A DNA stretch of 64,000 nucleotides from Thermococcus stetteri (lineage in GTDB: Archaea; Methanobacteriota_B; Thermococci; Thermococcales; Thermococcaceae): assembly GCF_017873335.1 (NCBI RefSeq), contig NZ_JAGGKB010000004.1, positions 62,001 to 126,000 on the forward strand, read 5' to 3'. Under the pieces are notes generated by a model. The model had not been told where the DNA came from. It made no database searches and worked only from the letters and a program-made list of their open reading frames with translations. This document shows positions 56,100 to 64,000 of this stretch, one piece after another (position 1 is the first letter of the stretch; each line of letters starts with the position of its first letter). The translations under genes were made by a program, and so were the position numbers.

Positions 56100-56124
56100 C
56101 GGATCCCCTCACTGGGTAGTCAGC

Positions 56125-57141
56125 TCACTTAAAAAGATCTTCGTAGGCCGTGTAGCCGTACTTCCTCAGTTCTTCCCTCGGAATGAAGCGAAGCGAGGCG
56201 GAGTTTATGCAGTACCTCTTTCCCGTTGGTGTGGGCTCGTCGAAGACGTGGCCGAGGTGAGAGCCCGCAAAGCGGCTCCTTACCTCCCGCCCGCAGAGGA
56301 AGCCCTCACACTCCTCGGCCTCAACCACTGCCCATCCTTCCAGGGGCTTCGTGAAGCTCGGCCAGCCTGTCCCCGAGTCGTACTTGTCGAGGGAGCTGAA
56401 TAGGGGTTCGCCGGAGACGATATCAACGTAAATCCCCTCCTCGTGGTTGTCCCAGTACTCGTTGTTGAAGGGCTCTTCCGTGTCCCCACGCTGTGTAACC
56501 CGGTACTGGAGGGGCATTAGCAGGCTTTTAAGCTCGGCATCGCTTGGCTTAACGTAGCCGAACCAGTAGCGCTTCCTCTCGGGAAAGAGGCGGAAGTGCC
56601 CCTTCTTCCCCCAGACGGACTTTATGAACCCGACCCTTCCGGAGTAGAGCTTGTAATGCTTGTAGTTCGTCTCAAAACGGAAGTAGTAGCCCTGGTGGTA
56701 GTCCTCGGCTGGATAGAACTCCTCCGCCGGGAGGATCTCTGTAACTATCGGCTTATCTAATATCCTTGAGAGCTCAAGCCTCCTCTTAGACTCCTCCGCG
56801 AGTTCCCTCTGCTCCTCGGTGAGGTAGTATATGGCCGTCCTGTACTGGTCTCCCCTATCGGCGAACTGTCCGCCCGGGTCTGTCGGGTCTATGTTCCGCC
56901 AGAAGACCTCCAGAAGGCGCTCGTAGGAGATTTTCGAGGGGTCGTAGATTACCTTCACCGCCTCCCTGTGGCCCGTCTCACCCGTTGAGACGAGCTCGTA
57001 GGTGGGGTTTTCAACCCAGCCGCCTGTGTAACCGGATACAGCCTCGATAACGCCGGGAAGCCTCTCAAAGGCCTCCTCCATGCACCAGAAGCAGTTGCCG
57101 GCGAATACCGCCATACCGGGTTCAGTTTTGACACCAGTCAT
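56125..57141 (-). CDS. msrAB: Bifunctional methionine sulfoxide reductase MsrAB
   Basis: A 338-residue fusion that repairs both S- and R-methionine sulfoxide. MsrA domain, residues 10-165: [12 protein letters not shown] with catalytic C17 and a partner Cys at 20, [32 protein letters not shown]. MsrB domain, residues 200-330: [36 protein letters not shown] with catalytic Cys near 311. The usual zinc CxxC pairs of many MsrB are absent. ATG 57141 has a short GTGAT site; the GTG at 57147 is not used. It faces the korAB transcript across a shared TATA region. Confidence 0.93.
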   Translation of the reverse strand: MTGVKTEPGMAVFAGNCFWCMEEAFERLPGVIEAVSGYTGGWVENPTYELVSTGETGHREAVKVIYDPSKISYERLLEVFWRNIDPTDPGGQFADRGDQYRTAIYYLTEEQRELAEESKRRLELSRILDKPIVTEILPAEEFYPAEDYHQGYYFRFETNYKHYKLYSGRVGFIKSVWGKKGHFRLFPERKRYWFGYVKPSDAELKSLLMPLQYRVTQRGDTEEPFNNEYWDNHEEGIYVDIVSGEPLFSSLDKYDSGTGWPSFTKPLEGWAVVEAEECEGFLCGREVRSRFAGSHLGHVFDEPTPTGKRYCINSASLRFIPREELRKYGYTAYEDLFK

Positions 57142-57169
57142 TATCACATCCCTAACCGAATGATGTCGG

Positions 57170-57186
57170 AAATCTTTATATAGCTT
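57170..57186. promoter_or_regulatory. Nearly symmetrical TATA box shared by msrAB and the kor leader ORF
   Basis: The sequence ctttatatag at about 57174-57183 reads as a good TATA box on both strands. Toward msrAB it puts transcription start near 57152, 11 bases before ATG 57141. Toward the right it puts it near 57204, just at the GGTGG site of the leader ORF. Use in both directions would make the two operons compete. Confidence 0.5.
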
Positions 57187-57215
57187 TGCGTACTATCACC
57201 TGTCGGTGGTTAAAA

Positions 57216-57320
57216 ATGAACAGAAGTGCTCTAAGGCGCATTCTCTCCATTTTTAGTTTTAGGCTGATGCCCAAGGGAAGGGCCTTTCAAAGGGCAGGCC
57301 CAGGGCGGTTCCGGTGGTGA
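57216..57320 (+). CDS. 34-residue leader ORF before korA
   Basis: ATG 57216 follows a strong GGTGG site, and the frame ends at TGA 57320. The product is short and very basic: MNRSALRRILSIFSFRLMPK, then GRAFQRAGPGRFRW. Its last codons, TGG TGA, supply the ribosome binding sequence GGTGGTGAGG of korA, six bases before ATG 57327. The coupling suggests that translation of the small frame helps or controls translation of korA. It could also be a true small protein. Confidence 0.55.
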   Translation: MNRSALRRILSIFSFRLMPKGRAFQRAGPGRFRW

Positions 57321-57326
57321 GGAAGC

Positions 57327-59039
57327 ATGAGTGAGTTTAAGGGGGAAGTTTCCATCGTCTTGGGCGGAGCGGCCGGACAGGGCATTCAGACCGTCGAGGA
57401 AATCCTGACCAATGCCCTCAAGAAGTCCGGCTACCACGTCTATGCGAACAAGGAGTACATGTCCCGCATCAGGGGCGGGATAAACACGACCGAGATTAGA
57501 GTTTCTTCGAGGCGCGTCAGGGCCTTCATAAAGAGGATAGACATCCTCGTGCCCTTCAAGAAAGGCACCCTCAGCTGGGTGAAGGACAGGCTCGGCGAGA
57601 ACACCGTAGTTCTGGGAGAAAAAGAGAACGTCGAGGAGGAGTTTTTGGGCAAGGTCAACCTCGTTGAGGTTCCGCTCACGAAGATGGCGATGGAAGTGGG
57701 GAGCCAGCTCTATCTCAACACGACGGCGGCTGGCCTGATAGTCGGCCTCTTCCACGGCGACTTTGGTGCCGTCGAGGAGTACATAAGGAAGCGCTTCGGG
57801 AGCAAAGGCGAGAACGTGGTCAAGAAGAACATCGAGGCAGCCAAGAAGGGCTACGAGCTGGGTATTAAGCTCTGCGAGGAAGGGACGATAAGGGTTGAAG
57901 TCGAGAGGGACGAGAAAGTCCGTGAAGAGGTTCTCCTCACAGGAACGGAGGCCGTAGGGATAGGAGCCTTCGCCGGAGGAATGAACTTCCTGAGCTTCTA
58001 CCCGATGAGCCCGTCAACGGGAGTCTCCACCTTCGCCGCCCAGCACGCCGAGGAGTTTGAAATAGTTGTCGAGCAGGTCGAGGACGAGATTTCAGCCATA
58101 AACATGGCGCTTGGAGCGTGGTTCGCCGGGGCGAGGGCCATGGTGAGCACTTCCGGTGGCGGCTTCGCATTGATGAGTGAGGCGATAAGCTTAGCGGGAA
58201 TGGCCGAGAACCCGGTGGTGATTCACCTCGCCCAGAGGCCTGGACCGGCTACCGGTTTGCCGACGAGGACTATGCAGGGCGACCTAAACCTGGTTCTCTA
58301 CGCCGGCCATGGAGATTTCCCTAGGATAATTCTGGCACCGGGAAGCCTTGAGGAGGCCTTCTACCTCACTGCTGAAGCATTCAACTTGGCTGACAAATAT
58401 CAGGTTCCGGTGATAATCCTCACCGACCAGTACTTCGTTGACACCTACTACAACCTTCCTGCCCCGGACGTGGAGAAGGTGCGCTTTGAGAGGCACATCG
58501 TCGAGGCGAAGCCCGGATACAGGAGGTACGAGCTGACCGAAGATGGAATCTCGCCGAGGGCCGTTCCGGGCTACGGCGAGGAAGTTGTGGTTGCGAACGG
58601 CAACGAGCACGACGAGTGGGGAGACATCACCGAGGATGCCGAGCTTACCGTAAAGATGCAGGAGAAGAGGGCAATCAAAAAGCTCGAGACGATAAAGAAG
58701 GACGCTCCTCTGCCGAAGCTGATAGGCAAAGAGGACGCAAAGTACCTCGTCATAGCCTGGGGTTCAACGCTCCACGTCGTTGAAGAGGCAATCGAGAAGC
58801 TCGGAAGGGAGGACGTTGCCCTGCTCCACTTCAGCTGGGTCTACCCGCTCAACCCGAAGGTGAGGGAGTTCTTCGAGGACAAAGTCCTCATCGATGTGGA
58901 GAACAACATAACCGGCCAGTTCGCTGAGCTCCTCAAAAAAGAGTTCGGCGTTGAGGTACATCATAAGATTCTGAAGTACGACGGGAGGCCCTTCTCTGTT
59001 GAAGAGGTTCTTGAGGGCCTCAAGGGGGTGGTAGAATGA
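57327..59039 (+). CDS. 2-oxoacid:ferredoxin oxidoreductase, fused gamma-alpha subunit
   Basis: A 570-residue subunit. Residues 1-190 are the gamma domain ([37 protein letters not shown]). Residues 200-570 are the alpha domain with the TPP pyrimidine region: [55 protein letters not shown] and [17 protein letters not shown]. It decarboxylates a 2-oxoacid to the acyl-CoA and reduces ferredoxin. The two-gene form resembles 2-oxoglutarate-type (Kor) enzymes, but the substrate is unproven. It has a leader ORF ahead and overlaps the beta gene by ATGA. Confidence 0.92.
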   Translation: MSEFKGEVSIVLGGAAGQGIQTVEEILTNALKKSGYHVYANKEYMSRIRGGINTTEIRVSSRRVRAFIKRIDILVPFKKGTLSWVKDRLGENTVVLGEKENVEEEFLGKVNLVEVPLTKMAMEVGSQLYLNTTAAGLIVGLFHGDFGAVEEYIRKRFGSKGENVVKKNIEAAKKGYELGIKLCEEGTIRVEVERDEKVREEVLLTGTEAVGIGAFAGGMNFLSFYPMSPSTGVSTFAAQHAEEFEIVVEQVEDEISAINMALGAWFAGARAMVSTSGGGFALMSEAISLAGMAENPVVIHLAQRPGPATGLPTRTMQGDLNLVLYAGHGDFPRIILAPGSLEEAFYLTAEAFNLADKYQVPVIILTDQYFVDTYYNLPAPDVEKVRFERHIVEAKPGYRRYELTEDGISPRAVPGYGEEVVVANGNEHDEWGDITEDAELTVKMQEKRAIKKLETIKKDAPLPKLIGKEDAKYLVIAWGSTLHVVEEAIEKLGREDVALLHFSWVYPLNPKVREFFEDKVLIDVENNITGQFAELLKKEFGVEVHHKILKYDGRPFSVEEVLEGLKGVVE

Positions 59040-59920
59040 ACGTTCAGCTTCCGACCGGGAGAGAGCTCTTCGAGCCGAAGAGGCCCGGGAGCCAGGACAT
59101 CGCCTGGTGCCCTGGATGTGGAAACTTCGGCATAAGGAACATTCTCATCTCTGCCCTGGCCGAGCTCAACCTCAAGCCCAACCAGGTTGCCATCATCAGC
59201 GGCATCGGTCAGGCAGCAAAGATGCCGCACTACATCAACGCCAACGGCTACCACACGCTCCACGGAAGGGCAATCCCGATAGCGACTGGAGTTAAGGCGG
59301 CAAATCCAGAGCTTACGGTCATAGCCGAGGGCGGAGACGGCGATATGTACGCCGAGGGTGGAAACCACCTGCTCCACGCCATCAGGAGGAACCCGGACAT
59401 AACGGTCCTCATCCACGACAACCAGATCTACGGTCTCACGAAGGGGCAGGCATCGCCGACGACGATGAAGGGCGTGAAGACGCCAACGCAGCCTTGGGGA
59501 GTGTTTGAAGAACCTTTCAACCCGGTTGCCCTCGGGGTTGCCCTGGACGCTTCCTTCGTGGCGAGAACCTTCATGGGCTACTTCAAGGAGAGCGTGGAGA
59601 TAATCAAGAAAGCCATCAAGCACAAGGGTCTGGCCATAGTGGACATCCTGCACCCCTGTGTGAGCTTCAACAAGGTCAACACCTACGCCTGGTACAGGGA
59701 GCACACCTACTGGATGGAAGACCACGACCCCTACGACAGGGAGGCCGCCTTCAGGAGGGCAATCGAGAGCGACCCGATACCGCTCGGAATCTTTTACATC
59801 AACGAGAAGCCCACCTTCGAGGAGATGGTTCCTGCTTACAGGAAGGACAAAACTCCCCTCTGGAAGAGGGAGCCTAAGCTCGACCTCGTGGAGAAGTTCT
59901 TCGAGGAGAGGAAGCTTTGA
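59036..59920 (+). CDS. 2-oxoacid:ferredoxin oxidoreductase beta subunit
   Basis: A 294-residue subunit binding TPP and a 4Fe-4S cluster. CPGCGNFG near residue 25 gives two cluster cysteines. The TPP-Mg motif is [19 protein letters not shown]...[14 protein letters not shown], and a further Cys is in [10 protein letters not shown]. It pairs with the fused gamma-alpha subunit from the overlapping gene before it. No separate delta ferredoxin subunit is present. The operon ends with a T-rich terminator after 59936. Confidence 0.93.
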   Translation: MNVQLPTGRELFEPKRPGSQDIAWCPGCGNFGIRNILISALAELNLKPNQVAIISGIGQAAKMPHYINANGYHTLHGRAIPIATGVKAANPELTVIAEGGDGDMYAEGGNHLLHAIRRNPDITVLIHDNQIYGLTKGQASPTTMKGVKTPTQPWGVFEEPFNPVALGVALDASFVARTFMGYFKESVEIIKKAIKHKGLAIVDILHPCVSFNKVNTYAWYREHTYWMEDHDPYDREAAFRRAIESDPIPLGIFYINEKPTFEEMVPAYRKDKTPLWKREPKLDLVEKFFEERKL

Positions 59921-59936
59921 AAAGGGCTCTAAGAGG

Positions 59937-59947
59937 TTTTCTTTTTT
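59937..59947 (+). terminator. Oligo-T terminator after the oxidoreductase operon
   Basis: The run ttttctttttt follows the beta-subunit stop by about 16 bases. Archaeal RNA polymerase ends transcription at such T-rich stretches. Confidence 0.55.
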
Positions 59948-60071
59948 CACTTTGTCCCCTTAATTAGAGGAATGCTTTTGAAGGGAACTAAGAGCGCTTG
60001 GAGAAAGCTGAATGTGGTTCCCGTGGGATTAGCGTTGATTCTAGTGGAAAGAGATAAAAAGCACAAGAAAG

Positions 60072-60209
60072 TTAGGAACCACTAACATTCTTTCCTCCAT
60101 CCGTTCTTTCATAAACCTTCTCGATAACCTTGGCCAACTCGGGCATGAAGTCGTCGAAGGTCTTGTATTTATCCCTGTGCTTCATGTAGTCGTTCACATA
60201 GGCGTTCTG
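60072..60209 (-). pseudogene. C-terminal fragment of an unknown protein, cut by the IS605-like element
   Basis: On the minus strand a frame enters from the element border at about 60209 and reads NAYVNDYMKHRDKYKTF then DDFMPELAKVIEKVYERTDG to a stop at 60072. The 45 residues show good codon use and helical character, but no start codon with a ribosome binding site is present. It looks like the tail of a gene whose front has been lost where the mobile element joins. I do not recognise the family. Confidence 0.55.
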
Positions 60210-60605
60210 ACCTCCTTCCCGCCTTGAAGGGCGAGGGTTCCAGCGAATTAACCCCTCGCCAGCGGGCGGTTCGGTTTACGGGCACTCACTCATTTCCTAC
60301 TCCTGTTGCCGGTTTCGGCTCGGCCCGAGGGCACGGTCTTGTGCCCGTTACCCCTACCGGCCAAAGCCGGATTGGGGTTATCGCTTAGAGACCGAACTCC
60401 AGTTTTTGACTGCCCAAACAGGCAGTATTTCGAAGGACGCCTGCCAGCCCGCAGGAGGACACGATGAAACCCCTCATCTCATCGGGTTGTTTTGAGTGGT
60501 CTCTTCGAGACCCTTACTAAACTCCAAAAGTTTAAAAGGGTTTTGACTGTTGAAAGGCTGTTGGGCGGTTTACTGTATCCCCGCCCTAAAGGGCGAGGCT
60601 TTCAG
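60209..60605 (-). mobile_element. tnpA/tnpB-less IS200/IS605-like element (MITE) rich in hairpins
   Basis: About 400 bp with no gene. Both ends have subterminal palindromes of the IS605 kind. At the right on the plus strand, ccccgccctaaagggcgagg (60579-60598) has perfect CGCCCT/AGGGCG arms. At the left, cccgccttgaagggcgaggg (60218-60237) is the imperfect counterpart. Read on the minus strand the left end gives CTCGCCCTTCAAGGCGGGAA then GGAGGTC, the form seen at right ends of TnpB elements in Thermococcales. The inner part has many hairpins: GGGCAC/GTGCCC, CCGGC/GCCGG, ACTGCC/GGCAGT, CCTGC/GCAGG, GGTCTC/GAGACC. It may keep the scaffold of the TnpB guide RNA without TnpB. Confidence 0.6.
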
Positions 60606-60615
60606 AAGAAAAAAG

Positions 60616-61635
60616 TCAGATATTCTCTCTCAGGTCAATGACGTGCTCCAGCTCCGGTCCCGTCTTTATCAGCCCCACGGGAACCCCAACTCTGTCCTCT
60701 ACTTCCTCAACGAACTCCTTCGCTTTCTTTGGAAGCCTATCGTAGTCGGTAACTCCGAAGGCGTCCTTGTCGTACTTGTCGAGCATCGTCAGAGCGAGCA
60801 TGGTGGCCCCGTTCAGCTTGGCCGAGTAGCGGGCGAACTCGAAGTCGAACCAGCCAACCCTTCTCCTTCTGCCCGTAACAGTCCCGTACTCAACGAGGCC
60901 GAGCCTTTCGGCCTCTTCCTGGCTCATCTCGGTCGGGAAGGGTCCGGCCCCAACCCTCGTTGGGAAGCTCTTGAAGACGACGATGACGTCATCGATCCGG
61001 GTTGGACCGACTCCAACGTCGCTCGCTATCGCAGATGCTGTCGTGTCCTTTGATGTGACGTAGGGGTAAGTCCCGTAGTAGAGGCTCAGTCCGAAGCCCT
61101 GAGTTCCTTCTATGAGGACCAGCTTACCTTCATCTAGGGCATCGTTGATCTCCTCGGCAACATCCGTCAGGTACGGCTCAAGCTCTTTGATGTCCTTCGC
61201 AAGCTTTGCCCTTCTCATGACCCTATCGGCGTTCGCCGGCCCGCAACCGCTCCCGGTAGTTCCGATTTCTTCGTGCAGGTGATGGTTGCTCCTGTCAAGT
61301 TGCTTGTGTGCCTCCTCGATTATAGCACAGCGGTAGTCTATTCCAACCCTCTTGGCAACGTTGAAGTCCTTTAGGTGCTCAAGCTCGTGAAAGAAGACCT
61401 CAGGGTCAACGAGAACGCCAGCACCGACGAGAAGCCTTGCCCTAGTCTGCATGAAGCCAGTCGGAAGCTGTCTCACCGCGTATTTCTTTCCATTTATGAA
61501 AACGCTGTGGCCGGCGTTCGTTCCGACGCCGCCGCGGGCTATTACCTCCGGCTCATCCTTGAGGGCAAGGTAAGCTATAATAGAACCCTTGCCCTCGTCT
61601 CCCCATTGACCGCCAACGACGATGTAGCTCGGCAT
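60616..61635 (-). CDS. purA: Adenylosuccinate synthetase PurA
   Basis: PurA makes adenylosuccinate from IMP, aspartate and GTP on the way to AMP. The 339-residue product is the short archaeal form: [19 protein letters not shown] with the phosphate loop, [48 protein letters not shown], and [14 protein letters not shown]. It starts at ATG 61635; a TATA-like cattataaac at about 61669-61678 precedes it. The poly-T run just after its stop is a likely terminator. Confidence 0.96.
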   Translation of the reverse strand: MPSYIVVGGQWGDEGKGSIIAYLALKDEPEVIARGGVGTNAGHSVFINGKKYAVRQLPTGFMQTRARLLVGAGVLVDPEVFFHELEHLKDFNVAKRVGIDYRCAIIEEAHKQLDRSNHHLHEEIGTTGSGCGPANADRVMRRAKLAKDIKELEPYLTDVAEEINDALDEGKLVLIEGTQGFGLSLYYGTYPYVTSKDTTASAIASDVGVGPTRIDDVIVVFKSFPTRVGAGPFPTEMSQEEAERLGLVEYGTVTGRRRRVGWFDFEFARYSAKLNGATMLALTMLDKYDKDAFGVTDYDRLPKKAKEFVEEVEDRVGVPVGLIKTGPELEHVIDLRENI

Positions 61636-61755
61636 GGCTCTTACCCATATTTAAGTCAAGAAGGGGTTTATAATGCTTTCGATATTGACATTTACTTGTT
61701 AAACACCCCACGAAACCATTAAATCCATTGGCGAGAATTCTACATGGTGGTGCTT

Positions 61756-62013
61756 ATGGCCTGTTTGGAGATAGATCCAGAGAGGAGGGTCGTTATTGTT
61801 AGATCCGAAGATGGAAAAGAGATCAGGGAGTTAAACCTCGAGGATCTTGCCGAGATCGTGGAGTTTGGGTACGCAACACCATGGAACATTACAAAGGACT
61901 CCCTCGAGAAGGTGGCGCTCGTCCTTGAAGACCTCGCCTACCTAGCCCAGAGCCGTGAGGAACTCCCGGAGAAGGAAGTCCTCATTGACATGCTGAAGAA
62001 AAGAAAGTATTAA
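61756..62013 (+). CDS. Hypothetical small acidic protein
   Basis: An 85-residue protein: ACLEIDPERRVVIVRSEDGK as likely beta strands, then LNLEDLAEIVEFG and a helical acidic C-terminal half (SLEKVALVLEDLAYLAQSREEL). No family recognised. ATG 61756 is chosen because GGTGGTGCTT precedes it. It lies 35 bp before the epimerase gene and may be co-transcribed with it. Confidence 0.68.
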   Translation: MACLEIDPERRVVIVRSEDGKEIRELNLEDLAEIVEFGYATPWNITKDSLEKVALVLEDLAYLAQSREELPEKEVLIDMLKKRKY

Positions 62014-62048
62014 AAGAGACCATGTCCCTTGTATAACAGGTATTGGCC

Positions 62049-62975
62049 ATGATTAAGAACAAGTTAGTCGTTGTTACAGGAGGGGCGGGTTTTATAGGCT
62101 CCCATCTCGCCTGGGAGCTTGTAAAAGACAACGATGTAATAATAATCGACAACCTCTACACCGGAAAGGAGGAGAACGTCCCGCCCGGTGCCAGGCTTAT
62201 AAAGGCTGACATACGGGACTACGAGGCAATAGCCGAGCTAATAAGCAACGCGGACTACGTCTTCCATGAGGCGGCCCAGGTAAGCGTCGTCGAGAGCATT
62301 AGGGATCCGGTCTTTACCGAAGAAGTAAACGTCCTTGGCACACTCAACGTTCTCAAAGCCCTTATTGAGGGCCATGGAAAGCTTGTATTTGCCTCATCAG
62401 CCGCTGTCTACGGGGACAACTCAAACCTCCCCCTAAAAGAGACGGAGAGGCCGAAGCCGCTCTCTCCCTACGGTGTCACCAAGGCAACTGCTGAGGAGTA
62501 TCTACGAGTTTTTCACGAGCTTTACGGTCTGCCGGTCGTTTCTCTCCGCTATTTCAACGTCTTCGGACCGAGACAGAGCGCCAACCAGTACGCGGGCGTC
62601 ATAAGCATCTTCATAAACCGCGCACTGAGGGGAGAGCCTTTGATCATCTTTGGAGATGGAAAGCAGACGAGGGACTTCATATACGTCAAAGACGTGGTTA
62701 GGGCTAACCTCCTGGTAGCCGAGAGCAAGAGGGCCAACGGAAGGGTTTTCAACGTCGCAACCGGAAATGAAACCACGATCCTAGAGCTTGCGATGAAAAT
62801 AATCGAGATAACGGGAACCACTAGCTCCATAGTCTTCGACAAACCAAGACCAGGCGACATAAGGCACAGCAGGGCCGACATAAGCGAGATCAGAAAACTT
62901 GGCTTTGAACCGGCGTGGAGTCTCGAAGAAGGACTGAAAAAGACGGTAGAGTGGTACCTCAAGAATAAACTGTAG
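62049..62975 (+). CDS. galE: NAD-dependent sugar-nucleotide epimerase (UDP-glucose 4-epimerase-like)
   Basis: A 308-residue extended short-chain dehydrogenase. NAD site VTGGAGFIGSHLAWEL, then IIIDNLYTGKEENV; the catalytic Ser/Tyr/Lys are in FASSAAVYGDNS and SPYGVTKATAEEYL; YFNVFGPRQ and FGDGKQTRDFIYVKDVV complete the epimerase pattern. Likely interconverts UDP-glucose and UDP-galactose or related sugars; the exact substrate is not certain. ATG 62049 is used rather than TTG 62043. It converges with the prefoldin gene. Confidence 0.9.
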   Translation: MIKNKLVVVTGGAGFIGSHLAWELVKDNDVIIIDNLYTGKEENVPPGARLIKADIRDYEAIAELISNADYVFHEAAQVSVVESIRDPVFTEEVNVLGTLNVLKALIEGHGKLVFASSAAVYGDNSNLPLKETERPKPLSPYGVTKATAEEYLRVFHELYGLPVVSLRYFNVFGPRQSANQYAGVISIFINRALRGEPLIIFGDGKQTRDFIYVKDVVRANLLVAESKRANGRVFNVATGNETTILELAMKIIEITGTTSSIVFDKPRPGDIRHSRADISEIRKLGFEPAWSLEEGLKKTVEWYLKNKL

Positions 62976-62987
62976 AAAGGGCTTCCA

Positions 62988-63428
62988 TCACTTTTTGACG
63001 CCGAAACCCATTGCCTGCTTCTGCTGGATCTCCTGCGCTTTTTTAGCCAGCTCCCCAAGCTGGACCTCAAGCTTCCTGAGGGCGTCCTGGGTCTTAGCTA
63101 TCGCCTCCTCGTACTCCTTGATGCGCTTTTCGAGGTACACTATCGAATCGTCAAGGCTCTTTTCAACGGCGTAACCGGCCCCGACACTGACTATTGCGTT
63201 CTTGGCATCGAGGATCTTGCCCTTAAGGAACGAACCGGCCCCAATTGGGACGAGGATTTCTACTTCGCCCTCCTCTTTTTTGAGACCTTCAAGGGTCTCT
63301 TTGACCGCCTGGAACTCGTTCTTTCCCAGAGTTAATAGCTCAAGGTTCTGGGCGAGTAACTGAGCCTGGGCCTGAAGGAGCTGGTACTGGTACGCAAGCT
63401 CTTCAAGCTTTTTGGTTTCCTCCGCCAT
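62988..63428 (-). CDS. pfdA: Prefoldin alpha subunit
   Basis: A 146-residue chaperone subunit that forms a hexamer with prefoldin beta and hands unfolded proteins to the thermosome. It has two long coiled coils (residues 3-45, [20 protein letters not shown]; and 95-140, [20 protein letters not shown]) joined by beta hairpins ([37 protein letters not shown]). ATG 63428 follows GGTGGTTGAA; the upstream frame is not used. It follows the partial gene at the window's right end on the same strand. Confidence 0.94.
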   Translation of the reverse strand: MAEETKKLEELAYQYQLLQAQAQLLAQNLELLTLGKNEFQAVKETLEGLKKEEGEVEILVPIGAGSFLKGKILDAKNAIVSVGAGYAVEKSLDDSIVYLEKRIKEYEEAIAKTQDALRKLEVQLGELAKKAQEIQQKQAMGFGVKK

Positions 63429-63500
63429 TTCAACCACCGGGATGAATTGGAGACGGTATCTTTTAAGATTTTGGACTGCCAAGAGTTGAAATGCCTGGTG

Positions 63501-64000
63501 CTAACAGTTGTAGCACAGCATCGCTACCCTCTTTAACAGTATGACGCGGTGGAGCTTGCCGTTGATTATCCTCGCGTTGGATATCTTGTTGAGGTGGTGA
63601 ATCCGCTTCCTCTCAAGCGCCACCAGGTCAAGCTCGCGGAGAACCTTAACGAAGTCCTCCCAGCGGATCTTCAGCCACTTTGAGTACTCCTCGAAAAGCT
63701 CCTTCTCGACTACTCTGTAAACTCTCCCGTCCACCACGTATCTAGTGACCCTCTTTGGCAGTTCCTTCCTCAGGCGCCAGCGAGCATGGAGAGGCTCCTG
63801 CATTTCGTAAACGGCCTCATCCATAGACTTTCCATCGATCATCATCTTGAGAATTATTCCCAGGATTCTGTTTATCCTGTCCGGAACGCCGACAACGTCA
63901 CCTTTGAGGACTATCTTCCTCCTCCTAACTCTAATGCCGACGCTCTCCAGCTCTTCGCCGATTTTTGGCGTTGTTTTCTTCTTGTTCCCGCCGGTGTCAA
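63501..64000 (-). CDS. Unrecognised conserved-looking protein, N-terminus outside the window
   Basis: The frame is open from the right edge to the stop at 63501, at least 166 codons. The internal Met at 63845 is not the start, because the reading upstream (IGEELESVGIRVRRRKIVLK, VGVPDRINRILGIILK) continues as coding sequence. The visible part is rich in Arg, Lys and Glu with likely helices (EYSKWLKIRWEDFVKVLREL) and ends RVAMLCYNC with a CxxC-like pair. I cannot name the family. It precedes pfdA on the same strand, 73 bp away. Confidence 0.7.
   Translation of the reverse strand, partial: DTGGNKKKTTPKIGEELESVGIRVRRRKIVLKGDVVGVPDRINRILGIILKMMIDGKSMDEAVYEMQEPLHARWRLRKELPKRVTRYVVDGRVYRVVEKELFEEYSKWLKIRWEDFVKVLRELDLVALERKRIHHLNKISNARIINGKLHRVILLKRVAMLCYNC

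Noticed and set aside
58961-59950. Minus-strand frame of 329 codons opposite the oxidoreductase beta subunit
   Set aside because: Shadow of a well-conserved subunit; no start signal.
60209-60605. RNase P or SRP RNA gene as an explanation of the hairpin-rich region
   Set aside because: I looked for the conserved RNase P and SRP core motifs and did not find them. The palindromic ends fit an IS605-like element better.

Overview
The window comes from a hyperthermophilic archaeon of the Thermococcales, most likely a GC-rich Thermococcus. Signs of this are the gene families (Trm-G10, prefoldin alpha, short archaeal PurA, archaeal ProS, cofactor-independent phosphoglycerate mutase, NROR-type flavoprotein, 2-oxoacid:ferredoxin oxidoreductase). 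Starts are set by GGTG/GGAGGTG Shine-Dalgarno sequences, T/A-rich TATA boxes lie about 25 bp before transcripts, gene packing is tight with many ATGA overlaps, and the CRISPR repeat ends in ATTGAAAC.

Layout. 1-8.6 kb: divergent purC (partial) and purF, a decayed PIN-toxin/UPF0175-antitoxin pair, an orphan formate-dehydrogenase-like alpha subunit, pdxST, nadC and a sugar nucleotidyltransferase. 8.6-15 kb: small membrane and regulatory proteins, a HEPN-MNT pair, an MFS transporter, two GNAT acetyltransferases and a CPBP-protease pseudogene. 15-32.6 kb: a discontinuous cobalamin region (cbiZ, cobT-like, radical SAM, cobQ, cobY, cobS, cobZ, cbiB, threonine-phosphate decarboxylase-like, btuF). It is interleaved with a GH114-like lipoprotein, a frameshifted uracil-DNA glycosylase homologue, a membrane glycosyltransferase and a large DUF1566/arylsulfotransferase-like fusion. 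32.6-43.9 kb: apgM, a cation exchanger, Trm-G10, a TauE-like permease, an M42 peptidase, a hydroxyacid dehydrogenase, proS, and an ATPase-nuclease coupled to a carbamoyltransferase.

43.9-47.4 kb holds a 46-repeat CRISPR array with a leader on its left and no cas genes nearby. 47.4-64 kb: a second sugar nucleotidyltransferase, feoABC behind a DtxR-like operator, an NROR-like oxidoreductase, MFS, ferritin-like protein, LamG-like protein, msrAB, a 34-codon leader ORF with a two-subunit 2-oxoacid:ferredoxin oxidoreductase, a tnpB-less IS605-like element, purA, an epimerase, prefoldin alpha and a partial unknown gene.

How genes work together: the cobalamin genes cover uptake (BtuF), trimming of foreign corrinoids (CbiZ), re-amidation (CobQ), aminopropanol arm addition (CbiB plus the decarboxylase), activation (CobY), lower-ligand joining (CobS, CobT-like) and final dephosphorylation (CobZ). 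This suggests corrinoid salvage and remodelling rather than de novo ring synthesis. Iron uptake (Feo), an NAD(P)H-dependent flavoprotein, a ferritin-like protein and MsrAB form a loose iron and oxidative-stress neighbourhood. Three genes carry frameshifts, at least two of them in or beside homopolymers. They may be true decay or sequence errors; the start-codon loss in the PIN toxin argues for real decay in that case.
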